10,417 nucleotides of DNA from Xanthobacteraceae bacterium (GTDB lineage: Bacteria > Pseudomonadota > Alphaproteobacteria > Rhizobiales > Xanthobacteraceae), in contig JASHSY010000087.1 in the NCBI GenBank assembly GCA_030040825.1, positions 1 to 10,417 on the forward strand. The letters are read 5' to 3'. Both the position numbers and the translations under genes were made by a program. Positions 1-6,289 of the stretch are shown one piece after another (within the stretch, counting starts at the first letter, position 1; each line of letters opens with the position of its first letter). The notes under the pieces are model-generated. The model was given only the letters and a program-made list of their open reading frames with translations. It was not told the DNA's origin and did not search any database.

Positions 1-7
1 TCTTTAG

Positions 8-24
8 TATTATTCAAAATAATA
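8..24. promoter_or_regulatory. AT-rich inverted repeat, candidate operator/promoter
   Basis: A perfect 7-bp inverted repeat, TATTATT-CAA-AATAATA, lies in an AT-rich patch that contrasts with the surrounding GC-rich DNA. Its left arm contains TATTAT, five of six matches to a sigma-70 -10 box. It sits about 160 bases before the Mo-hydroxylase operon, so it could be a regulator site overlapping that operon's promoter. It could also belong to whatever lies left of the window. No regulator gene is visible here. That it is an operator is inference; only the symmetry is seen. Confidence 0.35.
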
Positions 25-170
25 GAACGCGTGGGGAAGATTTGGCGCGGGGCCGCAACCCTGCAATCCACATCGAGAAATCTCGACGCGCGCGCGCCGA
101 CCCGCACATGGCGGGCGGATGCGCGCCAACAAGACACCGCGGAAAGGTTCCGCCGGCAAAACCGAAAGCC
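25..170. other. Untranslated leader of the Mo-hydroxylase operon
   Basis: This stretch holds no convincing gene. It contains one small dyad at 73-86 (TCGAGA, 2-base spacer, TCTCGA) that could form a short hairpin or bind a protein. No known riboswitch core is recognised. If transcription starts near the AT-rich dyad at the left edge, the operon has a 5' leader of roughly 160 nt. Confidence 0.3.
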
Positions 171-176
171 AAGGAG
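171..176 (+). promoter_or_regulatory. Ribosome binding site deciding the start at 185
   Basis: AAGGAG stands 8 bases before the ATG at 185. An in-frame ATG also exists at 119, but it has no such site and would add a charged 22-residue tail absent from this protein family. The site therefore fixes the start at 185. Confidence 0.75.
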
Positions 177-184
177 AAAAACGC

Positions 185-643
185 ATGACGACGGTCACGT
201 TTGCGATCAACGGCAAAACGGTCAGCGTAGACGCCGATCCCGATACGCCGTTGCTTTGGATCGTGCGCGAGCACTTGAAACTCACCGGAACGAAATTCGG
301 CTGCGGCGCCGGACTGTGCGGCGCCTGCACCGTGCATCTCGACGGCAAGGCGGTGCGTTCCTGCCAGACGCAGCTGTCCGCGGTCGCCCACAAGAAGGTG
401 ACGACCATCGAAGGCCTGTCGCCCGACGCGAGCCATCCGCTGCAGAAGGCCTGGGTCGCCATGCAGGTGCCGCAATGCGGCTACTGCCAATCCGGCCAGA
501 TCATGCAGGCCGCCTCGCTGCTGGCGAAAAACAAATCGCCGTCGCGCCAGCAAATCGTCGAGCACATGAACGGCAATATCTGCCGTTGCGGCACATATCC
601 ACGCATTGTTCGCGCCATTGAGCGCGCCTCCAAGGAGGGCTGA
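185..643 (+). CDS. (2Fe-2S) small subunit of a molybdenum hydroxylase (isoquinoline 1-oxidoreductase alpha-type)
   Basis: This 152-residue protein is the iron-sulfur electron-transfer subunit of a xanthine-dehydrogenase-family enzyme. The N-terminal plant-type ferredoxin domain has cysteines at 40, 45, 48 and 60 (motif GCGAGLCGAC). The C-terminal helical domain carries the second cluster with cysteines 98, 101, 133 and 135 (CGYC and ICRCG motifs). The length and the order of both cluster motifs are normal for IorA/CoxS-type subunits, so electrons would pass from the molybdenum site through both clusters. It has no signal peptide and presumably travels with the Tat-signal large subunit if the complex is exported. 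The large-subunit gene starts 3 bases after its stop, so the two are co-transcribed and probably translationally coupled. The family call is firm. The substrate (N-heterocycle, aldehyde or other) cannot be told from this subunit. Confidence 0.93.
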   Translation: MTTVTFAINGKTVSVDADPDTPLLWIVREHLKLTGTKFGCGAGLCGACTVHLDGKAVRSCQTQLSAVAHKKVTTIEGLSPDASHPLQKAWVAMQVPQCGYCQSGQIMQAASLLAKNKSPSRQQIVEHMNGNICRCGTYPRIVRAIERASKEG

Positions 644-646
644 GTC

Positions 647-2863
647 ATGACCGCGCGTATCAACCACGAAACCGCAACCGCGATGGATCGCCGGGGCTTT
701 GTCAAAAGCGCTGCTGGCTTGACCTTCGCCTTCACGCTGGGCGGCGGACTGACCGGCCGTTTCGCCGAAGCATTCGCCGCCGATAGCAGCAGGCTGAACG
801 CCTATGTCACCATCGGCACGGACGGCACCGTCGTCCTGCTCTGCCCGACCGCGGAAATGGGCCAAGGCGTAATGACGTCGCTGCCGCTGGTGCTTGCCGA
901 AGAGCTCGACGCCGATTGGTCGAAGGTGAAGGCGGATTTCGCGCCCGCGATTCCGCCGCTCTACGGTAACCCGCATCCGTTCTTCAACGGGGCGCAGGTC
1001 ACCGCCGGCAGTACTTCGGTCCCCGGCTACTTTCACTCGTTGCGGGTGGCCGGCGCACAGGCGCGCCGCGTGCTTATCGACAACGTCGCCGAACAGTGGA
1101 AGGTGCCGGCCGCGGAGCTGACGACCGAGAACGGTCAGGTCATCCACGCCAAGTCCAAACGGAAGATCGGCTATGGCGACGTCGCCAAATTCGCCACGGT
1201 GCCAAAGGATCCGCCGAAGATCACCGAGGCCGACCTCAAGAAGCCGTCGCAATTCAAACTGATCGGCCGCGCCGATATCGGCCGCGTCGACGTTCCTTTG
1301 AAGGTCAACGGCAGTGCCAAATACGGCATCGACGTCGACGTTCCGGGCATGCTCTACGCCACCGTGATGGAAGCGCCGGCTGAAGGCGCCAAGGCGGCGG
1401 TCGCCAACGCCGACGATGTCGGCAAGATGAACGGCGTCGCCGCGGTTATTCCATTGCCCTTCGGCGTTGCCGTCATCGGCACCAGCGTGGAAGCGACCCA
1501 AGCGGGTCGCGACGCACTGAAGGTGACTTGGGACATGGCGGAAAGCCCGGCCAAGGGCTTTGATTCCGACAAGGCGATGGAGGCGTACGCCAAGCTTGGC
1601 CAGGACCGGAAAACGCCGGCTCGCACCGCCTACAAAGTCGGCGAGGTGTGGGACGTACTTCCCGGCACGAAAGTTGTGGAAGCGAACTACACGTCGCAGT
1701 TTTGCTACCACGCGCAAATGGAGCCGATGAACGCGGTCGCCACCGTTGCGGAAGACGGCAAGTCCGCGGAAATCTGGACTGGCAGTCAGTTCGGGGCGCT
1801 GATCGCCTTCATCGTCTCCGGCATTCTCAAGACGACACCGGACAAGATCGTCGTACATCAGCAATATCTCGGTGGCGGCTATGGCCGGCGGATCGCGCCC
1901 GATATCGGCATCCAGGCGGTCATCCTTTCCAGCATCGTGAAAAAGCCGGTGAAGCTCCTGCTGACACGACCCGACGATTTGGCGGCGGCGCGTCCGCGGC
2001 CGATGAGCTACCACGTGCTCAAGGCGGGGCTTGACGGCAACAACAGTATCCTCGGCTGGTACCACCGGCTGGTGGCGGAGAACGTCTCCGCGCTGGCCGC
2101 TCCGCCCTCCTACGAAGGAAGCGGCGGTGACGACTTGATCGGTTGGCGCGGCCTGGACCAAGCTTGCTACAACATTCCGCACGCGCTCGCCGAAGGGGTG
2201 CGCGCCAATAACGGCATGCGGGTCTGGCCGTGGCGCGGCATCGGCGCGGGCTACAACAAGTTCGCCGCCGAGGCGTTCCTCGACGAGGTTGCAGCGGCCG
2301 CCGGAAAGGATCCGCTGGCGCTTCGGCTGGAGCTGACCAAATACAATCCGCGCGCCAATGCGATCCTCAAGGCAGTCGCCGAAATGTCGGAGTATTCCAA
2401 GAAGCGGCCCGGCCACGGCATGGGCATAGCTTTTGCGGACTACCACGGCACCTATACGGCCGGCGTCGCCGAGGTTTCGGTGGATCGGAGCACCGGAAAA
2501 ATCATCGTCCACAATTATTGGATTGCCGCCGATCCAGGCATCGTGTTGCAGCCGAACCACGTCCACGCCCAGCTTGAAAGCGGGGTCGTGTTCGGGCTGA
2601 GCGCGGCGCTGCTGGAGGAACTGGCGTTCAAGGACGGCGCCGCGCAAGCGTCGAACTTCAACGACTACCCGGTGCTACGCATGGCGGATATCCCGCCGAT
2701 CCACACCAAGATCGTCGTCACCGACAACCCGCCAACCGGCATCGGTGAGGTTGGTGTCCCTGCGGTCGCGCCGGCGATTGCCAATGCGGTGGCCCAACTC
2801 ACCGGCAAACGGCTGCGCAACATGCCGATGACGCCGGAGCGGGTGAAATCGGCGCTGGCCTAA
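647..2863 (+). CDS. Molybdopterin-binding large subunit of xanthine dehydrogenase family (isoquinoline 1-oxidoreductase beta-type), Tat-exported
   Basis: This 738-residue catalytic subunit would hydroxylate a carbon next to a ring nitrogen, or oxidise an aldehyde, using a molybdenum-cytosine-dinucleotide-type cofactor. A twin-arginine signal is visible at residues 15-20 (RRGFVK), followed by a hydrophobic stretch and a likely cleavage near residue 45, so the mature enzyme probably acts in the periplasm. Cofactor-binding motifs typical of the family are present: GGGYGRR at 409-415, a WRGIGAGYNKFAAEAFLDE-like segment past the middle, and near the C-terminus GIGEVGVPAVAP, where Glu701 is the expected catalytic base. 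The length fits IorB-type single-chain large subunits. AAGGAGG at 632-638 supports the start at 647; an in-frame ATG at 683, just before the twin arginines, is a possible alternative. There is no FAD subunit and no cytochrome c subunit alongside, which points to the two-subunit IorAB arrangement passing electrons to a separate acceptor. The substrate is unknown; an aldehyde dehydrogenase role is the main alternative. Confidence 0.9.
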   Translation: MTARINHETATAMDRRGFVKSAAGLTFAFTLGGGLTGRFAEAFAADSSRLNAYVTIGTDGTVVLLCPTAEMGQGVMTSLPLVLAEELDADWSKVKADFAPAIPPLYGNPHPFFNGAQVTAGSTSVPGYFHSLRVAGAQARRVLIDNVAEQWKVPAAELTTENGQVIHAKSKRKIGYGDVAKFATVPKDPPKITEADLKKPSQFKLIGRADIGRVDVPLKVNGSAKYGIDVDVPGMLYATVMEAPAEGAKAAVANADDVGKMNGVAAVIPLPFGVAVIGTSVEATQAGRDALKVTWDMAESPAKGFDSDKAMEAYAKLGQDRKTPARTAYKVGEVWDVLPGTKVVEANYTSQFCYHAQMEPMNAVATVAEDGKSAEIWTGSQFGALIAFIVSGILKTTPDKIVVHQQYLGGGYGRRIAPDIGIQAVILSSIVKKPVKLLLTRPDDLAAARPRPMSYHVLKAGLDGNNSILGWYHRLVAENVSALAAPPSYEGSGGDDLIGWRGLDQACYNIPHALAEGVRANNGMRVWPWRGIGAGYNKFAAEAFLDEVAAAAGKDPLALRLELTKYNPRANAILKAVAEMSEYSKKRPGHGMGIAFADYHGTYTAGVAEVSVDRSTGKIIVHNYWIAADPGIVLQPNHVHAQLESGVVFGLSAALLEELAFKDGAAQASNFNDYPVLRMADIPPIHTKIVVTDNPPTGIGEVGVPAVAPAIANAVAQLTGKRLRNMPMTPERVKSALA

Positions 2864-2893
2864 GCCGCATCCCGGTCCTCTCCGTTCTATCAC

Positions 2894-2929
2894 CCGCCGC
2901 GGAGCCAATGCTTCGCGGCGGATTTTTTT
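2894..2929 (+). terminator. Intrinsic terminator of the Mo-hydroxylase operon
   Basis: A 12-bp stem (left arm 2894-2905, right arm 2910-2921, one G-T pair) closes a CAAT tetraloop at 2906-2909. A single A and seven Ts (2923-2929) follow directly. The outer eight pairs are all G-C. It begins about 30 bases after the large-subunit stop codon and should separate this operon from the isochorismatase-like gene. Confidence 0.92.
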
Positions 2930-3110
2930 GGCGGCAAAACCGAGCGCGGCCCTATGACTTTCGCGGCATAGGCCGGTGTTCGGGGAGAACGGCTGGGGCG
3001 CCCGCCCCCACGCCCCTTGCACGCGTTATTGGAAACGGCTGGAATGAGCCGTTCATCGCGTGCAACACGTGCCCCGGCATTGTCGCCGACAAGAAAATCC
3101 GGGCCAAATG
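2930..3110 (+). other. Structured gene-free leader upstream of the isochorismatase-like gene
   Basis: This region between the terminator and the next gene contains three successive potential hairpins. The first is 2947-2956 with 2967-2975 (nine pairs and one bulged C). The second is 2995-2999 with 3004-3008 (five G/C pairs). The third is a nested element at 3017-3065, listed separately. None is followed by a T-run, so they are not terminators. I recognise no known riboswitch class. A promoter must lie here if the upstream terminator works, but I cannot place -35/-10 boxes with confidence. Confidence 0.4.
3017..3065 (+). repeat. Nested perfect inverted repeats
   Basis: Outer arms TTGCACGCG (3017-3025) and CGCGTGCAA (3057-3065) are perfect 9-bp complements. 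Inside them, AACGGCT (3034-3040) and AGCCGTT (3047-3053) are perfect 7-bp complements around a 6-base loop. The two stems are joined by an asymmetric internal loop (8 bases left, 3 right). As RNA this would be a stable 49-nt hairpin ending 55 bases before the isochorismatase-like start codon. It could be a cis-acting RNA element or a protein-binding dyad. Confidence 0.6.
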
Positions 3111-3120
3111 GGAGGAAACC

Positions 3121-3753
3121 ATGCAGCGTGAGAAATGGCTTTTGGCGTTCGGACTGGCCGCCGCGATCGGGCTGGGCGCGTCGGGCGCGCAGGCCGCCTC
3201 GATCCTGGACGAATGGTCGAGCGCGAAGGCGCCGGCGGCGGCGCCGCCGGCCAAGGCGGTTACCGTCGATCCGAAGACCACGGCACTGTTGATGCTCGAT
3301 TTCGTCAATCCGATTTGCGGACACATTCCACGCTGCGTGGCCTCCATCCCGCAAGTAAAAAAACTGCTGGAGGGCGCGCGTAAGAGCGGCACGATGGTTG
3401 TCTACACCGGCATCCCGAAATTGCCGGAGAGCGAAACGCTCAAGGAAGTCGCGCCAACCGGCAGCGAGCCGTATGTGCAGTCGTTCATCGACAAGTTCCT
3501 CAATTCCGACCTGGAGAAAATCCTCAAGGATAAAGGCATCAAGACGGTGATCTGCGTCGGCACCTCCGCGGTCGGCGCGGTCCTCAACACAGCCAGCCAC
3601 GCGGCGCAGATCGGCTTCGAGGTGATCGTGCCGGCCGACGGACTATCGGCCCCGGACCTCTACTTCGAGCAATATACGGTGTGGCAACTCACCCACGCGC
3701 CGGTGATCCCGCCGCACATCACGCTGACCACAATCGACATGGTGAAGTTCTAG
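3121..3753 (+). CDS. Exported isochorismatase-fold (cysteine hydrolase family) protein lacking the nucleophilic Cys
   Basis: This 210-residue protein starts with a typical signal peptide (Lys/Arg, hydrophobic core, cleavage about residue 25 after GAQA), then an Ala/Pro linker (about 35-46) and an isochorismatase-like domain (about 50-205). The first conserved acid is Asp60 (LLMLDFVN) and the conserved lysine is Lys125 (SFIDKFLNSDL). The third active-site position, Cys in nicotinamidase and carbamoylase members, is Ala153 in GTSAVGAVLNTA. True isochorismatases such as EntB also lack that cysteine, so the protein may be a non-thiol hydrolase or a binding protein rather than dead. Periplasmic location would be unusual for an isochorismatate hydrolase. 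GGAGG at 3111-3115 supports this start over an in-frame ATG at 2908, which lies inside the terminator. The linker is encoded by a GC-only low-complexity run. It converges with the P450 gene, 45 bases away. Family call is confident; substrate is unknown. Confidence 0.85.
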   Translation: MQREKWLLAFGLAAAIGLGASGAQAASILDEWSSAKAPAAAPPAKAVTVDPKTTALLMLDFVNPICGHIPRCVASIPQVKKLLEGARKSGTMVVYTGIPKLPESETLKEVAPTGSEPYVQSFIDKFLNSDLEKILKDKGIKTVICVGTSAVGAVLNTASHAAQIGFEVIVPADGLSAPDLYFEQYTVWQLTHAPVIPPHITLTTIDMVKF

Positions 3754-3798
3754 CCGCCCGCAACTACGATCGGGGTCGCCGACGGAACCGCGGCCGCG

Positions 3799-5028
3799 CT
3801 ACCAGCGCGCCGGCAGGCGGTTTAATCCGCGCAACACGAAGGTCTGCCGCCAGTCGGGCTGCTCGATGTTGTCGAGCTGCAGATTCGGCAGATGGCGCAA
3901 CAAAGTCGCGATTGCGATCTCGCCTTCGATGCGGGCGAGCTGCGCGCCGACGCAATAGTGAATACCGCCGCCGAACGACAGTGCATGAATGTCGGCGCGC
4001 TTGACGTCGAGCCGGTCCGGATCGGCATAGACTGCAGGATCGCGGTTGGCAGAGCCCAGCAAAGACACAACTGAAGTGCCTTTAGGCAGTGAGACGCCGC
4101 CGACGTCGTCGATATCCTCCAAAGCAGTGCGGCCGGTGACCTGGACCGACGAATCGTAACGCAGCAGTTCCTCGACCGCGTTGGGGATGAGTGACGGATC
4201 TTCCTGCAGCAGACGAAGCTGATCGGGATTGCGGTGCAGCGCCAACAAACCGTTACCAATCAGATTCACCGTCGTTTCGTGACCGGCGCCGAACAGCAGG
4301 ATCATATTAGCGGTCAATTCGTCGTTGCTGAGCCTGTCGCCGGCCTCCTCGGCCTGGACCAAGTGCGTGGTCAGATCGTCGGCCGGCTTTTTGCGGCGCA
4401 TCTCACACAGCGTGTTGAAATAATCGACCATGGTCAGGTTATAGATATTCTGCTCCTTGATCTCGGCTTCGGTCAGCGGCGCAAGATCGAGCAGGCGGCC
4501 GGCGTTGCGCGATCCGGAATAGAAAAACTGCCGATGCTCCTGCGGGATGCCGAGCATGTCGCAGATCACCGTCAGCGGCACCCGGTAAGCGAAGTCGGCG
4601 ATCAAGTCCATGAAGCCGCGCGGCGCGATCCGCTCGATGATCTCGTCGACAACCGCTTGGATACGCGGCCGCATATCCTCGATGCGTCGGGCGCTGAATG
4701 CCCGCACCACCAGACCGCGCAGGCGTCCGTGATCCGGCGGATCGAGCTGCAGCATCCAGTGGCTCATGCTGCGGTACACCGGCTCGTCGAGGATTTTTGC
4801 GCCGGAGCGCCGGGTCATGCGGCCCTTGAAATCCCTGCCGAAGCGCTTGTCGCGTAGGATCGCGGTGACATCGGCATGGCGGCTGGCGACATAGAGGCCG
4901 AGAGGCGCCAGATGCATCGGCTCGGTGGCCCGCAGCCGGTGATAATAGGGATAGGGATCTGCGATGAATTTAGGCGACCACGGATTAAACAGCGGTTCGC
5001 CTTGCAAGGCCTGGAATTGCTCGTTCAT
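3799..5028 (-). CDS. Cytochrome P450
   Basis: This 409-residue soluble bacterial P450 has no membrane anchor, so it is a cytoplasmic monooxygenase that needs electrons from a ferredoxin and reductase. The key elements are in order: a C-helix segment with the heme-propionate contacts His100 and Arg104 (DPPDHGRLR), the I-helix oxygen-activation motif AGHETT at 248-253, ExxR at 287-290, and the heme-binding loop FGGGIHYCVG at 352-361 with Cys359 as the iron ligand. Length matches class I CYP enzymes. The start at 5028 gives the usual N-terminus, but no Shine-Dalgarno is evident. In-frame alternatives at 5100 and 5127 would add 24 or 33 Cys-containing residues unlike the family. No redox partner gene is adjacent. 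The closest neighbour is the divergent secreted propeller gene, with a shared 171-base promoter region. Substrate cannot be assigned. Confidence 0.95.
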   Translation of the reverse strand: MNEQFQALQGEPLFNPWSPKFIADPYPYYHRLRATEPMHLAPLGLYVASRHADVTAILRDKRFGRDFKGRMTRRSGAKILDEPVYRSMSHWMLQLDPPDHGRLRGLVVRAFSARRIEDMRPRIQAVVDEIIERIAPRGFMDLIADFAYRVPLTVICDMLGIPQEHRQFFYSGSRNAGRLLDLAPLTEAEIKEQNIYNLTMVDYFNTLCEMRRKKPADDLTTHLVQAEEAGDRLSNDELTANMILLFGAGHETTVNLIGNGLLALHRNPDQLRLLQEDPSLIPNAVEELLRYDSSVQVTGRTALEDIDDVGGVSLPKGTSVVSLLGSANRDPAVYADPDRLDVKRADIHALSFGGGIHYCVGAQLARIEGEIAIATLLRHLPNLQLDNIEQPDWRQTFVLRGLNRLPARW

Positions 5029-5076
5029 TGAAGTTGGCGATTGAAGTTTTGCCGGCTTGAATAGCGGCCCGCGACT

Positions 5077-5088
5077 CACTGCGCAGTG
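5077..5088. promoter_or_regulatory. Perfect 12-bp palindrome between divergent P450 and propeller genes
   Basis: CACTGCGCAGTG is fully self-complementary. It lies 49-60 bases upstream of the chosen P450 start and about 110 bases upstream of the propeller start, in the only non-coding gap between these divergent genes. It is the kind of symmetric site bound by TetR- or GntR-type dimers. On the minus strand a weak -10-like TACACT overlaps its edge. That it is an operator is inference; the symmetry is seen. Confidence 0.4.
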
Positions 5089-5186
5089 TAAGCACGTCAT
5101 GCTATGCTGCAAGGCGAAGAGCCCCAATTAGCGGAACAAATAGGTGGTGACGACCGGCACGGAAAGCGTCGCCGAGCCCGACTCAT

Positions 5187-5191
5187 GAGGG
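5187..5191 (+). promoter_or_regulatory. Ribosome binding site deciding the start at 5200
   Basis: GAGGG lies 8 bases before the ATG at 5200. It overlaps the in-frame ATG at 5185, which lacks a site of its own. Starting at 5200 also places the signal peptide at the very N-terminus. Confidence 0.6.
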
Positions 5192-5199
5192 AAAACCGC

Positions 5200-6276
5200 A
5201 TGCGTGTGTTCGCGCTGACCGTCGCCTTCCTGCTCACCGCCCTGCCCGCAAGGGCGCAGAGCCCCGCCTTTCGGGTCGATCCGTTCTGGCCGAAGCCGTT
5301 GCCGAACAACTGGATCCTCGGCCAGGTCGGCGGCATCTCGGTCGATGCGCAGGATAACATTTGGGTGTTTCAGCGGCCGCGGTCGCTGACCGACGACGAA
5401 AAAGGCGCCGCACTGACGCCGCCGCGATCGAAATGCTGCGTGCCGGCGCCTTCGGTGCTGGTATTCAATCAGTCCGGCGACGTGGTGAAGGCGTGGGGCG
5501 GACCGGGAGACAATCTCGGTTACGACTGGCCGGCCAACGAACACGGCATCCTGGTCGACAATAAAGGCTTCGTCTGGCTGTCGGGCAACGGCAAGACCGA
5601 CATGATGGTGCTCAAATTCACCACCGACGGAAGATTCGTCAAGGAAATCGGCAAATCCGGACCGCTGACTTCGAGCACGGATTTGAGCCAGTTCGGCCAA
5701 GTCGCAACCTTCACATACGACAAAGCTGCAAATGAAATTTATGCCGCCGACGGTTACGGCAACCACCGGGTCGCGGTGCTCGACGGCGATACCGGCGCAA
5801 TCAAGCGCGTGTGGGGCGCCTACGGTAAGCCGCCCACCGATGCCAAGCTGCCGCCCTACGATCCGCAATCCGCGCAATTCGCCAATCCGGTGCATTGCGT
5901 CACACTTGCCAAGGATGGGCTCGTCTATGTCTGCGATCGCAGCAACAATCGCGTGCAGGTGTTCAACAAGGACGGCAGCTTTGTACGGCAGTACGTTTTC
6001 GATCCGCAGACGCAGGGTCCGGGTTCCGCTTGGGGGCTCGTTTTCTCGCCGCTCGATCGCAAGCAGAATTATTTCGTACTGATCGACGGCACCAACAACG
6101 TCATCGAAACTGTGCGGCGCAAGGACGGTACCGTGGTTCGCAGCTTCGGGCGCCCCGGCCGCGAGACCGGTGAATTCCATTGGGTGCACGCGGCCGCCTT
6201 CGACTCGCGCGGCAACCTCTATACCGGCGAAGTCGACACCGGAAAGCGCCTGCAAAAATGGGCGCCGGCGGAATGA
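5200..6276 (+). CDS. Secreted NHL-repeat / beta-propeller protein
   Basis: This 358-residue protein has a clear signal peptide (MRVFALTVAFLLTALPARAQ, cleavage after about residue 20), so it is probably periplasmic. The rest reads as a six-bladed NHL-type propeller. Repeats of the form 'gi.vd..g.iwv.......v..f...G' occur around residues 43-57, 115-150, 180-195 (YAADGYGNHRVAVLD), 231-258 (VYVCDRSNNRVQVFN), 277-317 and 330-354. The overall pattern resembles the bacterial relatives of peptidyl-alpha-hydroxyglycine alpha-amidating lyase, but I cannot confirm its catalytic zinc ligands, so no enzyme activity is claimed. Cysteines at 79/80, 233 and 245 could form disulfides in the periplasm. It is divergent from the P450 and converges on fumarylacetoacetase with a 13-base gap. 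Its role may be ligand binding or scaffolding. Confidence 0.82.
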   Translation: MRVFALTVAFLLTALPARAQSPAFRVDPFWPKPLPNNWILGQVGGISVDAQDNIWVFQRPRSLTDDEKGAALTPPRSKCCVPAPSVLVFNQSGDVVKAWGGPGDNLGYDWPANEHGILVDNKGFVWLSGNGKTDMMVLKFTTDGRFVKEIGKSGPLTSSTDLSQFGQVATFTYDKAANEIYAADGYGNHRVAVLDGDTGAIKRVWGAYGKPPTDAKLPPYDPQSAQFANPVHCVTLAKDGLVYVCDRSNNRVQVFNKDGSFVRQYVFDPQTQGPGSAWGLVFSPLDRKQNYFVLIDGTNNVIETVRRKDGTVVRSFGRPGRETGEFHWVHAAAFDSRGNLYTGEVDTGKRLQKWAPAE

Positions 6277-6289
6277 ATGAGTATTTGTT

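Noticed and set aside
14..2647. An 877-codon open frame on the minus strand opposite the Mo-hydroxylase operon.
   Set aside because: It is antisense to two genes with unmistakable family motifs, and its translation is Arg/His/Asp/Gly-rich with no recognisable domain. Such frames are expected opposite GC-rich coding DNA.
3017..3065. Reading the nested inverted repeat as an intrinsic terminator.
   Set aside because: No T-run follows the stem on either strand.
2908..3120. N-terminal extension of the isochorismatase-like protein back to an in-frame ATG at 2908.
   Set aside because: That ATG lies inside the terminator hairpin, the extension resembles no domain, and a signal peptide with an RBS begins at 3121.
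3221..3260. GC-only repeat-like run within the isochorismatase-like gene.
   Set aside because: Explained by codons for the Ala/Pro linker after the signal peptide; not a mobile or regulatory repeat.
4234..4857. A 207-codon plus-strand frame opposite the P450.
   Set aside because: Antisense shadow with no recognisable motif; the P450 frame has all family signatures.
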